A stretch of 64,000 nt of DNA, taken from positions 192,472-256,471 of the forward strand of contig JBDRKJ010000002.1 of NCBI GenBank assembly GCA_043814035.1, written 5' to 3'. The position numbers were made by a program, and so were the translations under genes. This document shows, piece after piece, positions 17,409-26,768 of the stretch. The first letter of the stretch is position 1. Every line of letters starts with the position of its first letter. The notes under the pieces were generated by a model. It was given only the letters and a program-made list of their open reading frames with translations. It made no database searches and was not told the DNA's origin. The stretch comes from Peribacter sp043814035 (GTDB taxonomy: Bacteria > Patescibacteriota > Gracilibacteria > Peribacterales > Peribacteraceae).

Positions 17409-19232
17409 ATGCCCATTTCTGATGTCGATCTCGGCGCGATTCTCGTCAAGCAAAACTACCTCTCTGAAGAGGAGTTGAAGCGCATTGAAGCGCTGGCGAA
17501 GGAGCGGGACCTTCCACTTCTCACGCTGCTCTTCGAACAGGGGCTCCTCACACAGAATCTTTACGAAGAGGCGATTGCAGAGCACTACAAGTTGTCGTTC
17601 TACGATTTGCAGGCGCATTTTCCTTCACCAGAAGTCATTGCAGAGTTACCCGAAGAGATTGCAGAGAAGTATCACGTGGTTATTGCTGAACATACGGGTG
17701 ATCACATCACAGTCGCCACCTCTGACCCTGGGCAGGAAGGGCTCGAAGAGCTCATTCGTCTGAACTTTGGGCAGAAGGAAGCTGTCCCTCTTCCTGCAGC
17801 AGAGACGCCGCAGGCTGATGCCGCACAGAAGCCACAGCAGAAGAAAGTTGTGCAACGTCTACTGACACTGGGCAAAAAAGAAGAAAAAGCACAGGCGCCA
17901 CAGCGCTTTGCCGGCACCGTGACATTCGTCTACACCCCACAGTCCGGAATCGATGCGGCGTGTCGGCACTATCGCAAGCCACTCTCGACGCGGTTTCAAT
18001 CTATCATTTCAAGTGAGAAGAAAGTCGCGCCAGAAATCTTGGAAGAAATTCTCAATGATGCCATCGAACTACGGGCATCAGATATTCATTTTGAGCCACA
18101 AGAGAAAATCGTCGTCGTGCGGTTTCGTATCGATGGCGTTATGCATGAGGCGGGGCGAATTCCTAAAGAGCACTACGAGGGCGTGGTGAACCGCATCAAG
18201 ATTCAGGCAAACATGCGTATCGATGAGCACTACGCCGCACAAGACGGTGCCATTCGCTATGCCTCGCCACATGGAGCGATGGATATTCGCGTTTCGATCG
18301 TGCCGGTAGTGGAAGGCGAGAAGGTGGTGACGCGCCTGCTTTCGGCATACGTGCGTTCCATTACACTGCTTGATCTTGGATTCTCACAGAAGAATCAGGA
18401 GATCCTCACAGTAGCAGCACATAAGCCGTTTGGCATGATGCTCACGACGGGTCCGACAGGATCAGGAAAATCCACGACCCTCACAGCACTCCTCAAAATG
18501 CGCAACGCACCTGACGTGAACATTTCTACTATTGAAGATCCGGTGGAGTACAAGATTCCCGGCGTGAATCACATTCAGGTGAATCCAAAAACCAACCTCA
18601 CATTTGCTTCAGGGCTTCGTGCACTTGTGCGCCAGGACCCGGACATTATCCTCGTCGGAGAAATTCGTGACGGCGAGACGGCTAATATTTCCGTTAATGC
18701 CGCTCTCACGGGTCACCTCGTTTTCTCCACTCTGCACAGTAACGATGCTGCCACAGCCATTCCTCGTCTGCTCGATATGGGAGTCGAGCCGTTTCTCCTT
18801 GCTTCGACACTCGAGGTTATCATCGGTCAGCGATTGGTGCGACGCGTGTGCCCACGCTGCCGGCACAGCATAAGTATCCCTGCCGAGGAGGCGAAAAAAC
18901 TTTTTCCGGGAGCAGAGAACATGATCCCGGCCTCTCAGCCGCTTACGCTCTACTGCGGCAAGGGATGTGAAGCCTGTGGAAACACCGGATACCGAGGGCG
19001 CATCGGCATTTACGAATTGATGGAGATCACACCGGCCATTGAAGAGCTTGTTCTGCGCAGAGCCTCAAGTTCGGAGCTCAATAAGACTGCTGTGAAGGAG
19101 GGGATGCGACTCATGTTCGAAGACGGATTCGACAAGGTCCTCGCGGGAGTCACTACCATCGAAGAACTTCTGCGTGTTGCTGCACCACCTGCGATTATTC
19201 TCCATCCTGCTCATGGCGGAGACGACAGTTGA
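17409..19232 (+). CDS. pilB: Type IV pilus assembly ATPase PilB/GspE
   Basis: A 607-residue cytoplasmic motor ATPase. The N-terminal MshEN-type domain covers about residues 1-150. The ATPase core contains Walker A (GPTGSGKSTT, near 350), the Asp box (STIEDPVEY), Walker B (DPDIILVGEIRDGETA) and the His box (GHLVFSTLHSNDA). A tetra-Cys zinc motif (CPRC...CGKGCEACG) follows. It powers pilin polymerisation with PilC. Its 3' end overlaps the pilC start by 20 bp. Confidence 0.94.
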   Translation: MPISDVDLGAILVKQNYLSEEELKRIEALAKERDLPLLTLLFEQGLLTQNLYEEAIAEHYKLSFYDLQAHFPSPEVIAELPEEIAEKYHVVIAEHTGDHITVATSDPGQEGLEELIRLNFGQKEAVPLPAAETPQADAAQKPQQKKVVQRLLTLGKKEEKAQAPQRFAGTVTFVYTPQSGIDAACRHYRKPLSTRFQSIISSEKKVAPEILEEILNDAIELRASDIHFEPQEKIVVVRFRIDGVMHEAGRIPKEHYEGVVNRIKIQANMRIDEHYAAQDGAIRYASPHGAMDIRVSIVPVVEGEKVVTRLLSAYVRSITLLDLGFSQKNQEILTVAAHKPFGMMLTTGPTGSGKSTTLTALLKMRNAPDVNISTIEDPVEYKIPGVNHIQVNPKTNLTFASGLRALVRQDPDIILVGEIRDGETANISVNAALTGHLVFSTLHSNDAATAIPRLLDMGVEPFLLASTLEVIIGQRLVRRVCPRCRHSISIPAEEAKKLFPGAENMIPASQPLTLYCGKGCEACGNTGYRGRIGIYELMEITPAIEELVLRRASSSELNKTAVKEGMRLMFEDGFDKVLAGVTTIEELLRVAAPPAIILHPAHGGDDS

Positions 19233-20574
19233 ACCAACGGCCCCCAAAGAGCCAACGTCTGCTCCTCAGGAAGCACCAAAAGAACAAACGCCCACAGCAC
19301 AAGAACCTCCTAAAGAACAAATCACCGCAACACAGGAATCTCCCAAAGAGCCAACGCCTGCTCCTCAGGAAGCTCCTAAAGAACAAGCTCCTGCAGCACA
19401 AGAACCTCCTAAAGAACAAGCGACCACGCCAGAGCAGGCTGCTACCATAGCTCCCTCTAAACCTACTCCATCACGGTTTGCTGCACAGAAAAAAGAGCTG
19501 CAAAAATTCTTCGCCTCGCTGAATCACTTGGGCATGGGCAAACAACGAATGATATTCGTTCAGAGCATGGCGATGATGCTTACTGCAGGTCTTTCGCTTA
19601 TAGATTCCCTTCAAACGCAACTCCTCGAGGCAAAGTCGAAGGCGGTGCGCAAGTTCATTCAGGGAATCATCACTGCCGTTGAGGCTGGATCACCTCTTTG
19701 GAGGGCGATGGATGATCAGTCGCTCTTCTCACCTTACGAAATCGCTTTAGTGCATATTGGCGAAGAGGGCGGCAACTTGGCACGGAACATGCAGTACCTC
19801 TCAGAGCAGCAAGAGAAAGACCGGGCTCTGCGGCAAAAAGTGAAGATGGCGATGATCTACCCGTCGATTGTGATTGTTCTCGTCTTCATTCTCATCATGG
19901 GTTTGGGGCTTTTCGTGTTGCCGAATCTCGTACAAGTGCTCTATTCCCTTCGGGTGGAGCTGCCACTTGCTACCCGCGCGGTTATAGCGATGTCACAGTT
20001 CTTTGAAAAGCACGGAGCGCTGATGACGCCGCTTCTCATTCTTGCTCTCATCTTCGTACTTCTTCTCGGTAAGTACACGCGGTTCCGCGTGGCGTCTCAG
20101 TGGCTAACGTTTCATACGCCCGGAATCGGCAGCCTGGCACGCGAGGCGACAATTGCACAATTCGGCGTGATCCTTGGGGGGCTTCTGCGGGCGGGCGTGC
20201 CTCTCACTGATGCGCTTGCATCACTTGCGGAAGTCACCAGCACCGTCTCGTACAAAAATTTCTACATCAAACTCCTCGAGCACATAAACGCGGGAGATTC
20301 CTTCAGTAAGAGTTTTACCCTCCTCCCCGAGAGTCGTCGTCTTCTCCCTATCTCTGTACAGCAGCTCATCGTTACCGGTGAGCGGTCAGGAGGATTGGCA
20401 GATGTGCTCATGAAAATCGCCGACATGTACGACAAAAAAGCTTCTGAGACGGCAGAGAAGCTTCCGGTGATCCTGGAGCCGCTTTTGCTCATCATCATTG
20501 CCGGTATCGTTGCCGGCATTGCATTTGCTATCATAGTACCCATCTACAAAGTCGTCGGGAACATCGGTCGATAG
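19213..20574 (+). CDS. pilC: Type IV pilus inner-membrane platform protein PilC
   Basis: A 453-residue GspF-family protein with two GspF domains, three transmembrane segments and the typical C-terminal ending (PLLLIIIAGIVAGIAFAIIVPIYKV). An unusual N-terminal extension (about residues 1-80) is made of near-repeats of EPTPAPQEAPKEQ and is probably disordered. The ATG at 19213 lies inside the end of pilB. The 11-12-residue repeat unit is encoded by a repetitive DNA stretch (19230-19430) that could change copy number by recombination. Confidence 0.9.
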   Translation: MAETTVEPTAPKEPTSAPQEAPKEQTPTAQEPPKEQITATQESPKEPTPAPQEAPKEQAPAAQEPPKEQATTPEQAATIAPSKPTPSRFAAQKKELQKFFASLNHLGMGKQRMIFVQSMAMMLTAGLSLIDSLQTQLLEAKSKAVRKFIQGIITAVEAGSPLWRAMDDQSLFSPYEIALVHIGEEGGNLARNMQYLSEQQEKDRALRQKVKMAMIYPSIVIVLVFILIMGLGLFVLPNLVQVLYSLRVELPLATRAVIAMSQFFEKHGALMTPLLILALIFVLLLGKYTRFRVASQWLTFHTPGIGSLAREATIAQFGVILGGLLRAGVPLTDALASLAEVTSTVSYKNFYIKLLEHINAGDSFSKSFTLLPESRRLLPISVQQLIVTGERSGGLADVLMKIADMYDKKASETAEKLPVILEPLLLIIIAGIVAGIAFAIIVPIYKVVGNIGR

Positions 20575-20603
20575 GCCGGTTCCCTTTCTTTCCCCCCACA
20601 GAT

Positions 20604-23477
20604 ATGGCGCATAAAGGATTCACCGCGGTCGAAATGCTTCTCACGCTCGGCATTATCGCGGTTACAGCAGGTGCGAGCGTTCCTCTCTACCGGACGTACC
20701 AGCTTCGCAGTGATCTGGACATAGCAGTGGAGCAGGCCAAGCACGCACTCGAGCGCGCTCAAGTTCTGGCCCGCGCCGGACAGAACGATTCTATGTGGGG
20801 GTTCGCCACCGTTCAGGCCATCCTCTTTCAAGGAGAGGCCTTCGCTATTCGTGAGCCTGACGCTGATGAGCTTTACGTTCTTCCCGCGACTGTTCGCGTC
20901 TCGGGCCTGTTGGAAGTGGTGTTCCAGCGCGTGACGGGTGAGCCGCTGATGAGCGGAGACATTATCTACGAAGCGGGAAACGGTGAGCAGCGAATTATCA
21001 CCGTCACCCCCGAAGGACCAATTACATTCAGCCCCCTCTTGCCGCCTGCGTCATCTTCGAGTGCGGGTACGAGTGAAGGAGCGTCGAGTTCCCTGCCGGG
21101 ATCAGCGGCCAGTAGCTCAGAGCAGAGCACGGGGAGTACAGGATCATCCACAAGCTCCACTGGAACAGAGAGCAGTGCCTCGAGTGATGGAGGAGTGGGA
21201 GGAGATGATAGTTCCAGTAGCGAGGCTACATGCGAAGATGCGTTCACACTTCTGCCAGATGGCACAGTGGAAACAGCGGGCACTGTCGATGCCACGATTA
21301 CGGTGCTCGGCTCACAAGTGGGCGAGGGTGCCGGCGGTAGAGCGGCGAAAGTTATTGTTTCGGTGAGTACCGACGAAGGAGACACGTGGGTGCCGCTCTT
21401 CAATGGTAAGTCAGTAAGCGGAGGTGAAGAGGAAGTAATTCAGAATCTTCCCTCTGGGACGAAGCTTCTCGTTCAGGTGAACGGTCGACACTCTTGGCTC
21501 TTCAACCGAACATTCCGTTCCAATAATTCTGCGGGGCACATGCTCGTTCTGCGCAATGGCCACCTGTTGCCCACGACGCTCTACGATGCCTTTGGAAATC
21601 CGACGAGCCTTGCACCGTTTCTGCGCGCGATCATCGAGAGTGGACGCATGAAAATTCATCCTCATGCCGTGGTGTTCCTTACGGAGCTTGATGCGCTTTG
21701 GAAGGGCTCATCAAAATTCCAGGATGCCGCCATTCAGGTCGCCTTTGCAGTGAAGCCGGGCAGCTGCGCCCAGTCGACGGATCCCAAAGTGAAGCTCGTC
21801 TTCAATCGCATCGAAAATCAGGGAGCTGGTAACATGAAGCCACGTGCCTACGTTGGCCCACAGGGCATTCTGTTTGCCGAGGACCAGTGGATTCCCCTCT
21901 CGGTGGCCGGCGTGACCATGGTCGACAACAACCTCGTCGAAAATGTTCCGGGTATGTCCATCGAACGCCGCAGTGGTGTACTGCGTGTGCTTCTGCACGG
22001 ATCGCACATCATTCCTTCAGGCAAAGAGATCGTGGATGCACGCGTGATTTTCGATCGTGCACAGATCTCATCGATCGAGGCAGACACTGGTCAGAACGTC
22101 CCTGAAGATCTGACAGATGGCATTGTCAACGATGGCCCAGGGGGTGATGAAGTCACTATTGCAGCAGATCAGCGTTCGGCGCTCTACCAGACGCGTGTGA
22201 CGGTTGCCGACGATGCAATTCTTATTTACTGGAATGTCGCGAGCGCCACCTCCAGTTCCACCTCTACCTCCAGTTCCAGTACATCTTCTGTTGCAAGTTC
22301 GGCCGCCTCAAGCGCGACTTCTTCTGTCTCCTCATCCGAGACAGGGGAAGACGTTCAAGACGGCAGCCAAAGCAGTGTGCCAGCTGATCCCTGTGCTGCC
22401 ACATACACACTCGATGACAGCGGTCGTATCGTTTTGGGGGAACAGGCAGATGTCACCTTCACCGTCCTCGGATCGTATGCCACGTATGGCGCAAATGGTC
22501 CGATGGTGCATGTGCGTTTGAATACCAGCTTTGACGGCGGAAGCACGTGGCGCGGCCTCTTCAATTTCCGCGACATTCTTGCGGGCGACACACAGACGTT
22601 CCGCGATGTGCCCTCCGGCTCGGCCATCTCGCTTTCTGCAGAGGGCCGGTACTCCTGGCTCTTCAAGCGTGTTGCCAATGTGTCCGATCACGCGGATCGT
22701 GTGAAGTTCCTGCGCCCCGGATCAGTTCTTCCGGGCATTGGATTACTCGCAACACCGACGCGCCTGCGACCGTTCCTGCGTGACAGAATTTCTGACGGAT
22801 ATATTCAACTGAGTGCCAGACAGCTGTTGGCACTCGTCGAACTGCAGGATCTCGACGACACAGCGGATTTCCAAGATGCCGTGGTGGTGATTTCACTCAG
22901 TAAACCGGCGAGCGGTGGTGTCTGTGGAGATGACAGCACGAGTAGTCAGGCAAGCTCACTCACCAGCACCAGCTCTGATTCGTCTTCAGTGTCTTCTCAA
23001 GTTCCGGGGATCAAGATGACAATTTGTCACTATCCTTCAACTGATCGTATGCACCCGATAACCATTGAAATCGCTGAACCCGCATGGCCCGCACACAACG
23101 CCATGGGTGCTCGTCTGGGAGCGTGCGAATCTGATGATGATGGTGATGGCATAGCGAATTCCCAGGATTTCTGCCCGGGTACCTACCTGCCGGAATCCGT
23201 TCCGACAGAGTTTATGCTCTTCAATCGCTACGCTCTCACGAGTACTACAGGCATCTTCCGTGAGGGTCCGCGCAAGCGCGTGAGTTCTTTCTCGCTCACC
23301 GATACACGTGGATGCAGTTGCGAGCAGCTGATCGACGTTGCAGAAGGTGTGCGCGAATACTACTTCACGAGTGAGCCACTCCTCCTGCGTGAACTGAAGA
23401 GTCTCTTTCCCTTTTACACGAACGGTGCACGACAATTTGGCTGTGGAACAGCCATTCTGAGAATGTCGCGACCGTAG
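20604..23477 (+). CDS. Giant prepilin-like protein with Ser-rich linkers and duplicated domains
   Basis: A 957-residue protein starting with a class III-like prepilin signature (MAHKG then FTAVEML, Glu at +5) and a pilin helix. After a pseudopilin-size head (to about 145) comes a Ser-rich linker (about 148-208). A domain of about 170 residues then appears twice, each copy beginning C-x-x-x-(F/Y)TL and sharing TVLGS, the (D)GG(S/D)TW motif and (H/Y)SWLF. The copies are separated by further Ser-rich linkers. The C-terminus carries a calcium-binding-like DDDGDGIANSQDFC segment. It is probably a minor or tip pilin carrying an adhesin. It lies directly behind pilC. Confidence 0.75.
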   Translation: MAHKGFTAVEMLLTLGIIAVTAGASVPLYRTYQLRSDLDIAVEQAKHALERAQVLARAGQNDSMWGFATVQAILFQGEAFAIREPDADELYVLPATVRVSGLLEVVFQRVTGEPLMSGDIIYEAGNGEQRIITVTPEGPITFSPLLPPASSSSAGTSEGASSSLPGSAASSSEQSTGSTGSSTSSTGTESSASSDGGVGGDDSSSSEATCEDAFTLLPDGTVETAGTVDATITVLGSQVGEGAGGRAAKVIVSVSTDEGDTWVPLFNGKSVSGGEEEVIQNLPSGTKLLVQVNGRHSWLFNRTFRSNNSAGHMLVLRNGHLLPTTLYDAFGNPTSLAPFLRAIIESGRMKIHPHAVVFLTELDALWKGSSKFQDAAIQVAFAVKPGSCAQSTDPKVKLVFNRIENQGAGNMKPRAYVGPQGILFAEDQWIPLSVAGVTMVDNNLVENVPGMSIERRSGVLRVLLHGSHIIPSGKEIVDARVIFDRAQISSIEADTGQNVPEDLTDGIVNDGPGGDEVTIAADQRSALYQTRVTVADDAILIYWNVASATSSSTSTSSSSTSSVASSAASSATSSVSSSETGEDVQDGSQSSVPADPCAATYTLDDSGRIVLGEQADVTFTVLGSYATYGANGPMVHVRLNTSFDGGSTWRGLFNFRDILAGDTQTFRDVPSGSAISLSAEGRYSWLFKRVANVSDHADRVKFLRPGSVLPGIGLLATPTRLRPFLRDRISDGYIQLSARQLLALVELQDLDDTADFQDAVVVISLSKPASGGVCGDDSTSSQASSLTSTSSDSSSVSSQVPGIKMTICHYPSTDRMHPITIEIAEPAWPAHNAMGARLGACESDDDGDGIANSQDFCPGTYLPESVPTEFMLFNRYALTSTTGIFREGPRKRVSSFSLTDTRGCSCEQLIDVAEGVREYYFTSEPLLLRELKSLFPFYTNGARQFGCGTAILRMSRP

Positions 23478-23612
23478 GGGATTTCATAATCCGATACACG
23501 GTGTGCAGGGAGGCAAGTCCTCCCTGTATACTGCGTATCTGTTCCCCTCTTCCTCCGTCCTCGATCGGGTTCGCTCCTCCTCGAAGCTCTACTAGGAGTC
23601 GCAATATTCGCA

Positions 23613-24989
23613 ATGCTTGCCGGCGCTGTTACGTCGGTGCTCTTCGTGGGACAGGAGGGGACACTGCTGAGTGGCGATCACGTGCGAGCGGTCTATTTGG
23701 CCTCTGAGGCACTTACAGCAGCCCGTAGCATGCGGGATGCCTCCTTCGATCAATTGGTTCCGGGTCAGCATGGCATCTGCATCGGGGCAACAGGGCTGTG
23801 GGAGTTCTGCGGACAAGAGAACGTGACGGACGATGAATTTACCACCACGCTCACTATTCAGACTGTGGCAGAAGATCACGTGCGCGTGACGGCGGAAACA
23901 CGCTGGCGCGAGGGTAATTCACGATCGGGGTCCGTGCTCCTTCGAGAGGAACTCACGGACTGGCGAGCGATAAAACCCATTGGCGATTGGGCGTCGGTCT
24001 TTCTTGAGGGTTCTTCGGTCATCGAGGGACAACCACTCTTCTCGGGCATAGCCCTCAAAGACGGTGTTGCTTTTGTTACCAGTGCGTATGGTGAAGGCGG
24101 TAAAGGGCTGCACGTTTACGACTACAGTATCGATGGTGACCCCCTTCCTCTTGCGACAGGTTTTGATCTGGGCGTTGCGGGATACGCGACGATCGTGAAC
24201 GGTGATGTGTTATTCGTTGCAACGGCGAATTCTTCTGCCGACATTCAGGTGTTCGACATCACAGACCCATCTACCCTCTCACAATCGAAATTACTTGCTT
24301 CGATCAATGTGCCCGGCGGGGGGCGGGTGCGTTCACTCGCGCTCTTTGGCAATACACTCTTTGTTGGTGCGACCGAAGACGCAGTGGAGCCCGAGTTCTT
24401 CGCCTACGACGTGCTTGATCCCGAATTACCGCAACTCCTCGATTCAATCGATGACGAAACATCATTCTTCGGCTTAAGTCTGCACGACGGCTTTGCTTAT
24501 GTTTCGGGGTCAATGGATGCATTGGAACTGAGAGTGATGGACGTGTTTGATCCCACAGAACTTTCGGTCGCTCTTGGAGAGGGATTCAACCTCACCGATG
24601 TGCACGATGCTCTCTCGGTTGCCACGGTGAACGATGATCTTCTCCTTGGGCGCCGCAGTGGGGAAGCAATTGAAGAACTCATCCTCTTCGATATCAGCAC
24701 AGGGGCGATTCCGTCATCGCCACCCGGTCCGTGGTATCAAGAGATTGGGGGCAGCGTTCCCTCTCTCGTTACAGAGCCCGGAGGTCGTTATGCCTTCGTC
24801 GCAACCGACAACATTGCGGCGCAGTTACAGGTGGCCGACCTTGCGGCGTTCCGCGATGGACAATTCCCCATTGTGACAAGTGCAACAACATTGACTGGTG
24901 GCGGACGCGCAGTGGCCTACGACGCGCAGCGTGACCGCGTGTTGCTCGCAACGGATCGTGGGGTTCTTCTCTACCGCCCCGGCCTATGA
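23613..24989 (+). CDS. Prepilin-like protein with C-terminal beta-propeller; N-terminus frameshifted
   Basis: 458 residues are readable from the ATG at 23613, but this ATG lies inside the pilin helix. In the same frame the upstream codons read SG-SLLLEALLGVAIFA with no start codon before the stop at 23487. In the next frame a GTG at 23501 leads to SSIG-FA. Removing one base in the CTCCTCCTC run near 23574-23582 would fuse these to G-FALLEALLG, a perfect prepilin site. The C-terminal part (about 130-458) repeats SxxGxDG-type LVIVP-like strands (AYV, LHVYD, IQVFDITDP). The gene is either truly frameshifted or the assembly carries a 1-base error. Confidence 0.65.
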   Translation: MLAGAVTSVLFVGQEGTLLSGDHVRAVYLASEALTAARSMRDASFDQLVPGQHGICIGATGLWEFCGQENVTDDEFTTTLTIQTVAEDHVRVTAETRWREGNSRSGSVLLREELTDWRAIKPIGDWASVFLEGSSVIEGQPLFSGIALKDGVAFVTSAYGEGGKGLHVYDYSIDGDPLPLATGFDLGVAGYATIVNGDVLFVATANSSADIQVFDITDPSTLSQSKLLASINVPGGGRVRSLALFGNTLFVGATEDAVEPEFFAYDVLDPELPQLLDSIDDETSFFGLSLHDGFAYVSGSMDALELRVMDVFDPTELSVALGEGFNLTDVHDALSVATVNDDLLLGRRSGEAIEELILFDISTGAIPSSPPGPWYQEIGGSVPSLVTEPGGRYAFVATDNIAAQLQVADLAAFRDGQFPIVTSATTLTGGGRAVAYDAQRDRVLLATDRGVLLYRPGL

Positions 24990-25408
24990 TGTCCATGCGT
25001 GCCCGCCCCGGCTATATCTTCCTACTGAGCATCATCATGATCGGAGCAGTTGCTCTTGCCACCTTGAGTTCGTTGCTTATGATTGGCATCGGCTCACTGC
25101 AGATCGGTTTTACGATTCGGCAATCGGAGCAGGCACGTTCACTGGCGCAGACCTGTGCGGAACGCGCACTCCGTGCACTGTGGGATGACACGGGCTATGT
25201 CGGAGTCGAGGCATTGACCTTCGATGAAGGGGAGTGTGACATTCTGCGCGTGGGAGGATCAGGAAACGAAAATCGCTCAGTGTGTGCTGAGGGGCGCGTA
25301 GGGGCGACCGTACGCCGTTACGAGATTCTCTTGAGTCGTGTTCTTCCATCGATTGAGGTATCTGCCTGGCGTGAAGTGGAACAATTTTCTGCCTGTTCGT
25401 ACGAATGA
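24986..25408 (+). CDS. Minor pilin-like protein
   Basis: A 140-residue protein. The short leader MMSMRARPG is followed by a long hydrophobic helix (YIFLLSIIMIGAVALATLSSLLM), as in PilX-type minor pilins. The +5 residue is Leu rather than Glu, as in GspK/PilX-like initiators. It overlaps the preceding gene by 4 bp (ATGA) and the next by 4 bp, so the cluster is translationally coupled. Four Cys residues in the mature part could form disulfides. Confidence 0.7.
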   Translation: MMSMRARPGYIFLLSIIMIGAVALATLSSLLMIGIGSLQIGFTIRQSEQARSLAQTCAERALRALWDDTGYVGVEALTFDEGECDILRVGGSGNENRSVCAEGRVGATVRRYEILLSRVLPSIEVSAWREVEQFSACSYE

Positions 25409-26049
25409 AGAAGTGCATCATCCATATGCGGCCCGGGACCACGCTCGTCGAGCTACTACTCTTTCTTGCCTTCTTCGCTGTCGTCGGGGGAACGGTGATT
25501 TCCATTCTGTTCGCTACGAGTGATCAGCGTGCTCGACAGCAGACGATTGCGTCTGTGGAACGCGTAGGCCTGCAAACATTGCAGGGACTGCGATGGCGCA
25601 TCGAACATGCAGAGCGCATCATGGATCCCGCAAGCGGGTCAACAGGATCGATTCTGACGCTCCAGATGGTTTCGGAGTACGATGACCCTTTCGTTGTAGG
25701 GGTAGAGAGCGGCTCTCTCGTACTCGTCCTTCGAGAGACCAAGCAGGTACTCACGCCAGCTGGCATGACGATTTCAGGATTTACCGCACGCAATAGTTCG
25801 CCCAATGACGATCATCCCACTTTGCTCCTCTCATTCGATCTGGCCGAGACGTATCCACTCCCCTCTACTGCGGTTCCGCAGTATGCACGGCACTTTGAAA
25901 TGGCGGTTCAGCTTCTTCCTAAAGATCAGCCAACAGGAAATGCATGCGGATGCCCCGCTCCTACATGTCAGGGGGGAACGTATATCTGGAACGTGTGTTC
26001 GGGTGATGACTGTGGCGTCGCATCCGTCGCCTTGCCGTGCTCGCAATGA
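25405..26049 (+). CDS. Prepilin-like protein (GspJ/PilW type)
   Basis: A 214-residue protein with the leader MKKCIIHMRPG and the cleavage-site signature TTLVELLLF (Glu at +5), followed by a pilin hydrophobic helix. The size and the pattern of a long linker followed by a beta-rich domain resemble GspJ/PilW minor pilins. The C-terminus has a Cys-rich stretch (CGCPAPTC...CSGDDC). It overlaps the previous gene by 4 bp. Confidence 0.75.
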   Translation: MKKCIIHMRPGTTLVELLLFLAFFAVVGGTVISILFATSDQRARQQTIASVERVGLQTLQGLRWRIEHAERIMDPASGSTGSILTLQMVSEYDDPFVVGVESGSLVLVLRETKQVLTPAGMTISGFTARNSSPNDDHPTLLLSFDLAETYPLPSTAVPQYARHFEMAVQLLPKDQPTGNACGCPAPTCQGGTYIWNVCSGDDCGVASVALPCSQ

Positions 26050-26178
26050 AAATTGCGAAACCTTTTTTGTTTCAGTCAATAGAATTGAAGCCCCACAAGG
26101 AAAAACTTGTTACACTGCGCGAGAGCATTCTTTGTATGCTGTGCTCGTTCTCTTCCTATCTCTTCCCCAATTTTTCTC

Positions 26179-26625
26179 ATGAAGATTCATCTCTCTCGTA
26201 GAGGGTTCACTCTGATTGAACTCCTTCTCGTCATCGGAATCATCGCGATTCTGGCTTCTATTGTCATCGTGGCGATCAACCCCACCAAGCAGATGGGCGA
26301 CGCGCGAAACGCACAACGCCGCAGTGACGTGAATACCATTCTCAATGCTGTCTATCAGTACGCCATCGATAACAACGGCACCATGCCGGGCTGCCTGGCA
26401 TCCGGCACGGGTGGCCACATCTGTGTGAAGGCTTCTTCCTGCACAGGTGTCACAAATGGCTGTGACTTGGATTCCCTCACGACGTCGTACATCGTCGATC
26501 TGCCGACAGATCCCTCGGGTGCCACGGGCAACGACACGAATTACGATGTGGCCATTACGAGCGGTCGCGTCACCGTGTCGGCACCAGTGGCCGAACAGAG
26601 CCAGACCATCTCGGTTACGCGCTAA
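26179..26625 (+). CDS. pilA: Major type IV pilin
   Basis: A 148-residue prepilin with a short basic leader (MKIHLSRRG) and a canonical cleavage site (FTLIELLLVIGIIAILASIV, Glu at +5). The N-terminal helix is long (DARNAQRRSDVNTILNAVYQYAIDNNG). A compact C-terminal domain contains Cys pairs (CLASG...CVKASSC...CDL). Size and composition fit the main pilus subunit. I chose the ATG at 26179 for the proper leader length. A terminator-like hairpin follows at 26650. Confidence 0.88.
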   Translation: MKIHLSRRGFTLIELLLVIGIIAILASIVIVAINPTKQMGDARNAQRRSDVNTILNAVYQYAIDNNGTMPGCLASGTGGHICVKASSCTGVTNGCDLDSLTTSYIVDLPTDPSGATGNDTNYDVAITSGRVTVSAPVAEQSQTISVTR

Positions 26626-26649
26626 AGAGAACAAGAGCACTATTCCATT

Positions 26650-26683
26650 ACCCCGTACTTCTGAATCCAGAGTGCGGGGTTTT
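26650..26683 (+). terminator. Intrinsic terminator after major pilin
   Basis: A 10-bp stem (ACCCCGTACT paired with AGTGCGGGGT, one G-T wobble) with an 11-base loop is followed by TTT (four Ts including the last stem base). It lies 25 bp beyond the pilin stop. Confidence 0.6.
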
Positions 26684-26743
26684 GGTGATGTGCGCAGGAT
26701 TCAGGGGTAAATCGGATAATGGTAAGAAGTTAATAAATATGGT

Positions 26744-26749
26744 ATAATC
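26744..26749 (+). promoter_or_regulatory. Possible -10 element for the histidine kinase
   Basis: A perfect TATAAT in an AT-rich stretch lies 20 bp before the kinase start. No convincing -35 box is seen (TGGTAA at 17 bp). Confidence 0.4.
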
Positions 26750-26768
26750 ATCTGTAAGACACACATCC

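Noticed and set aside
21040..21230. Ser-codon-rich stretch in the giant prepilin taken as a tandem DNA repeat
   Set aside because: The DNA is not a regular repeat; mixed AGC/TCG/AGT codons encode a protein linker.
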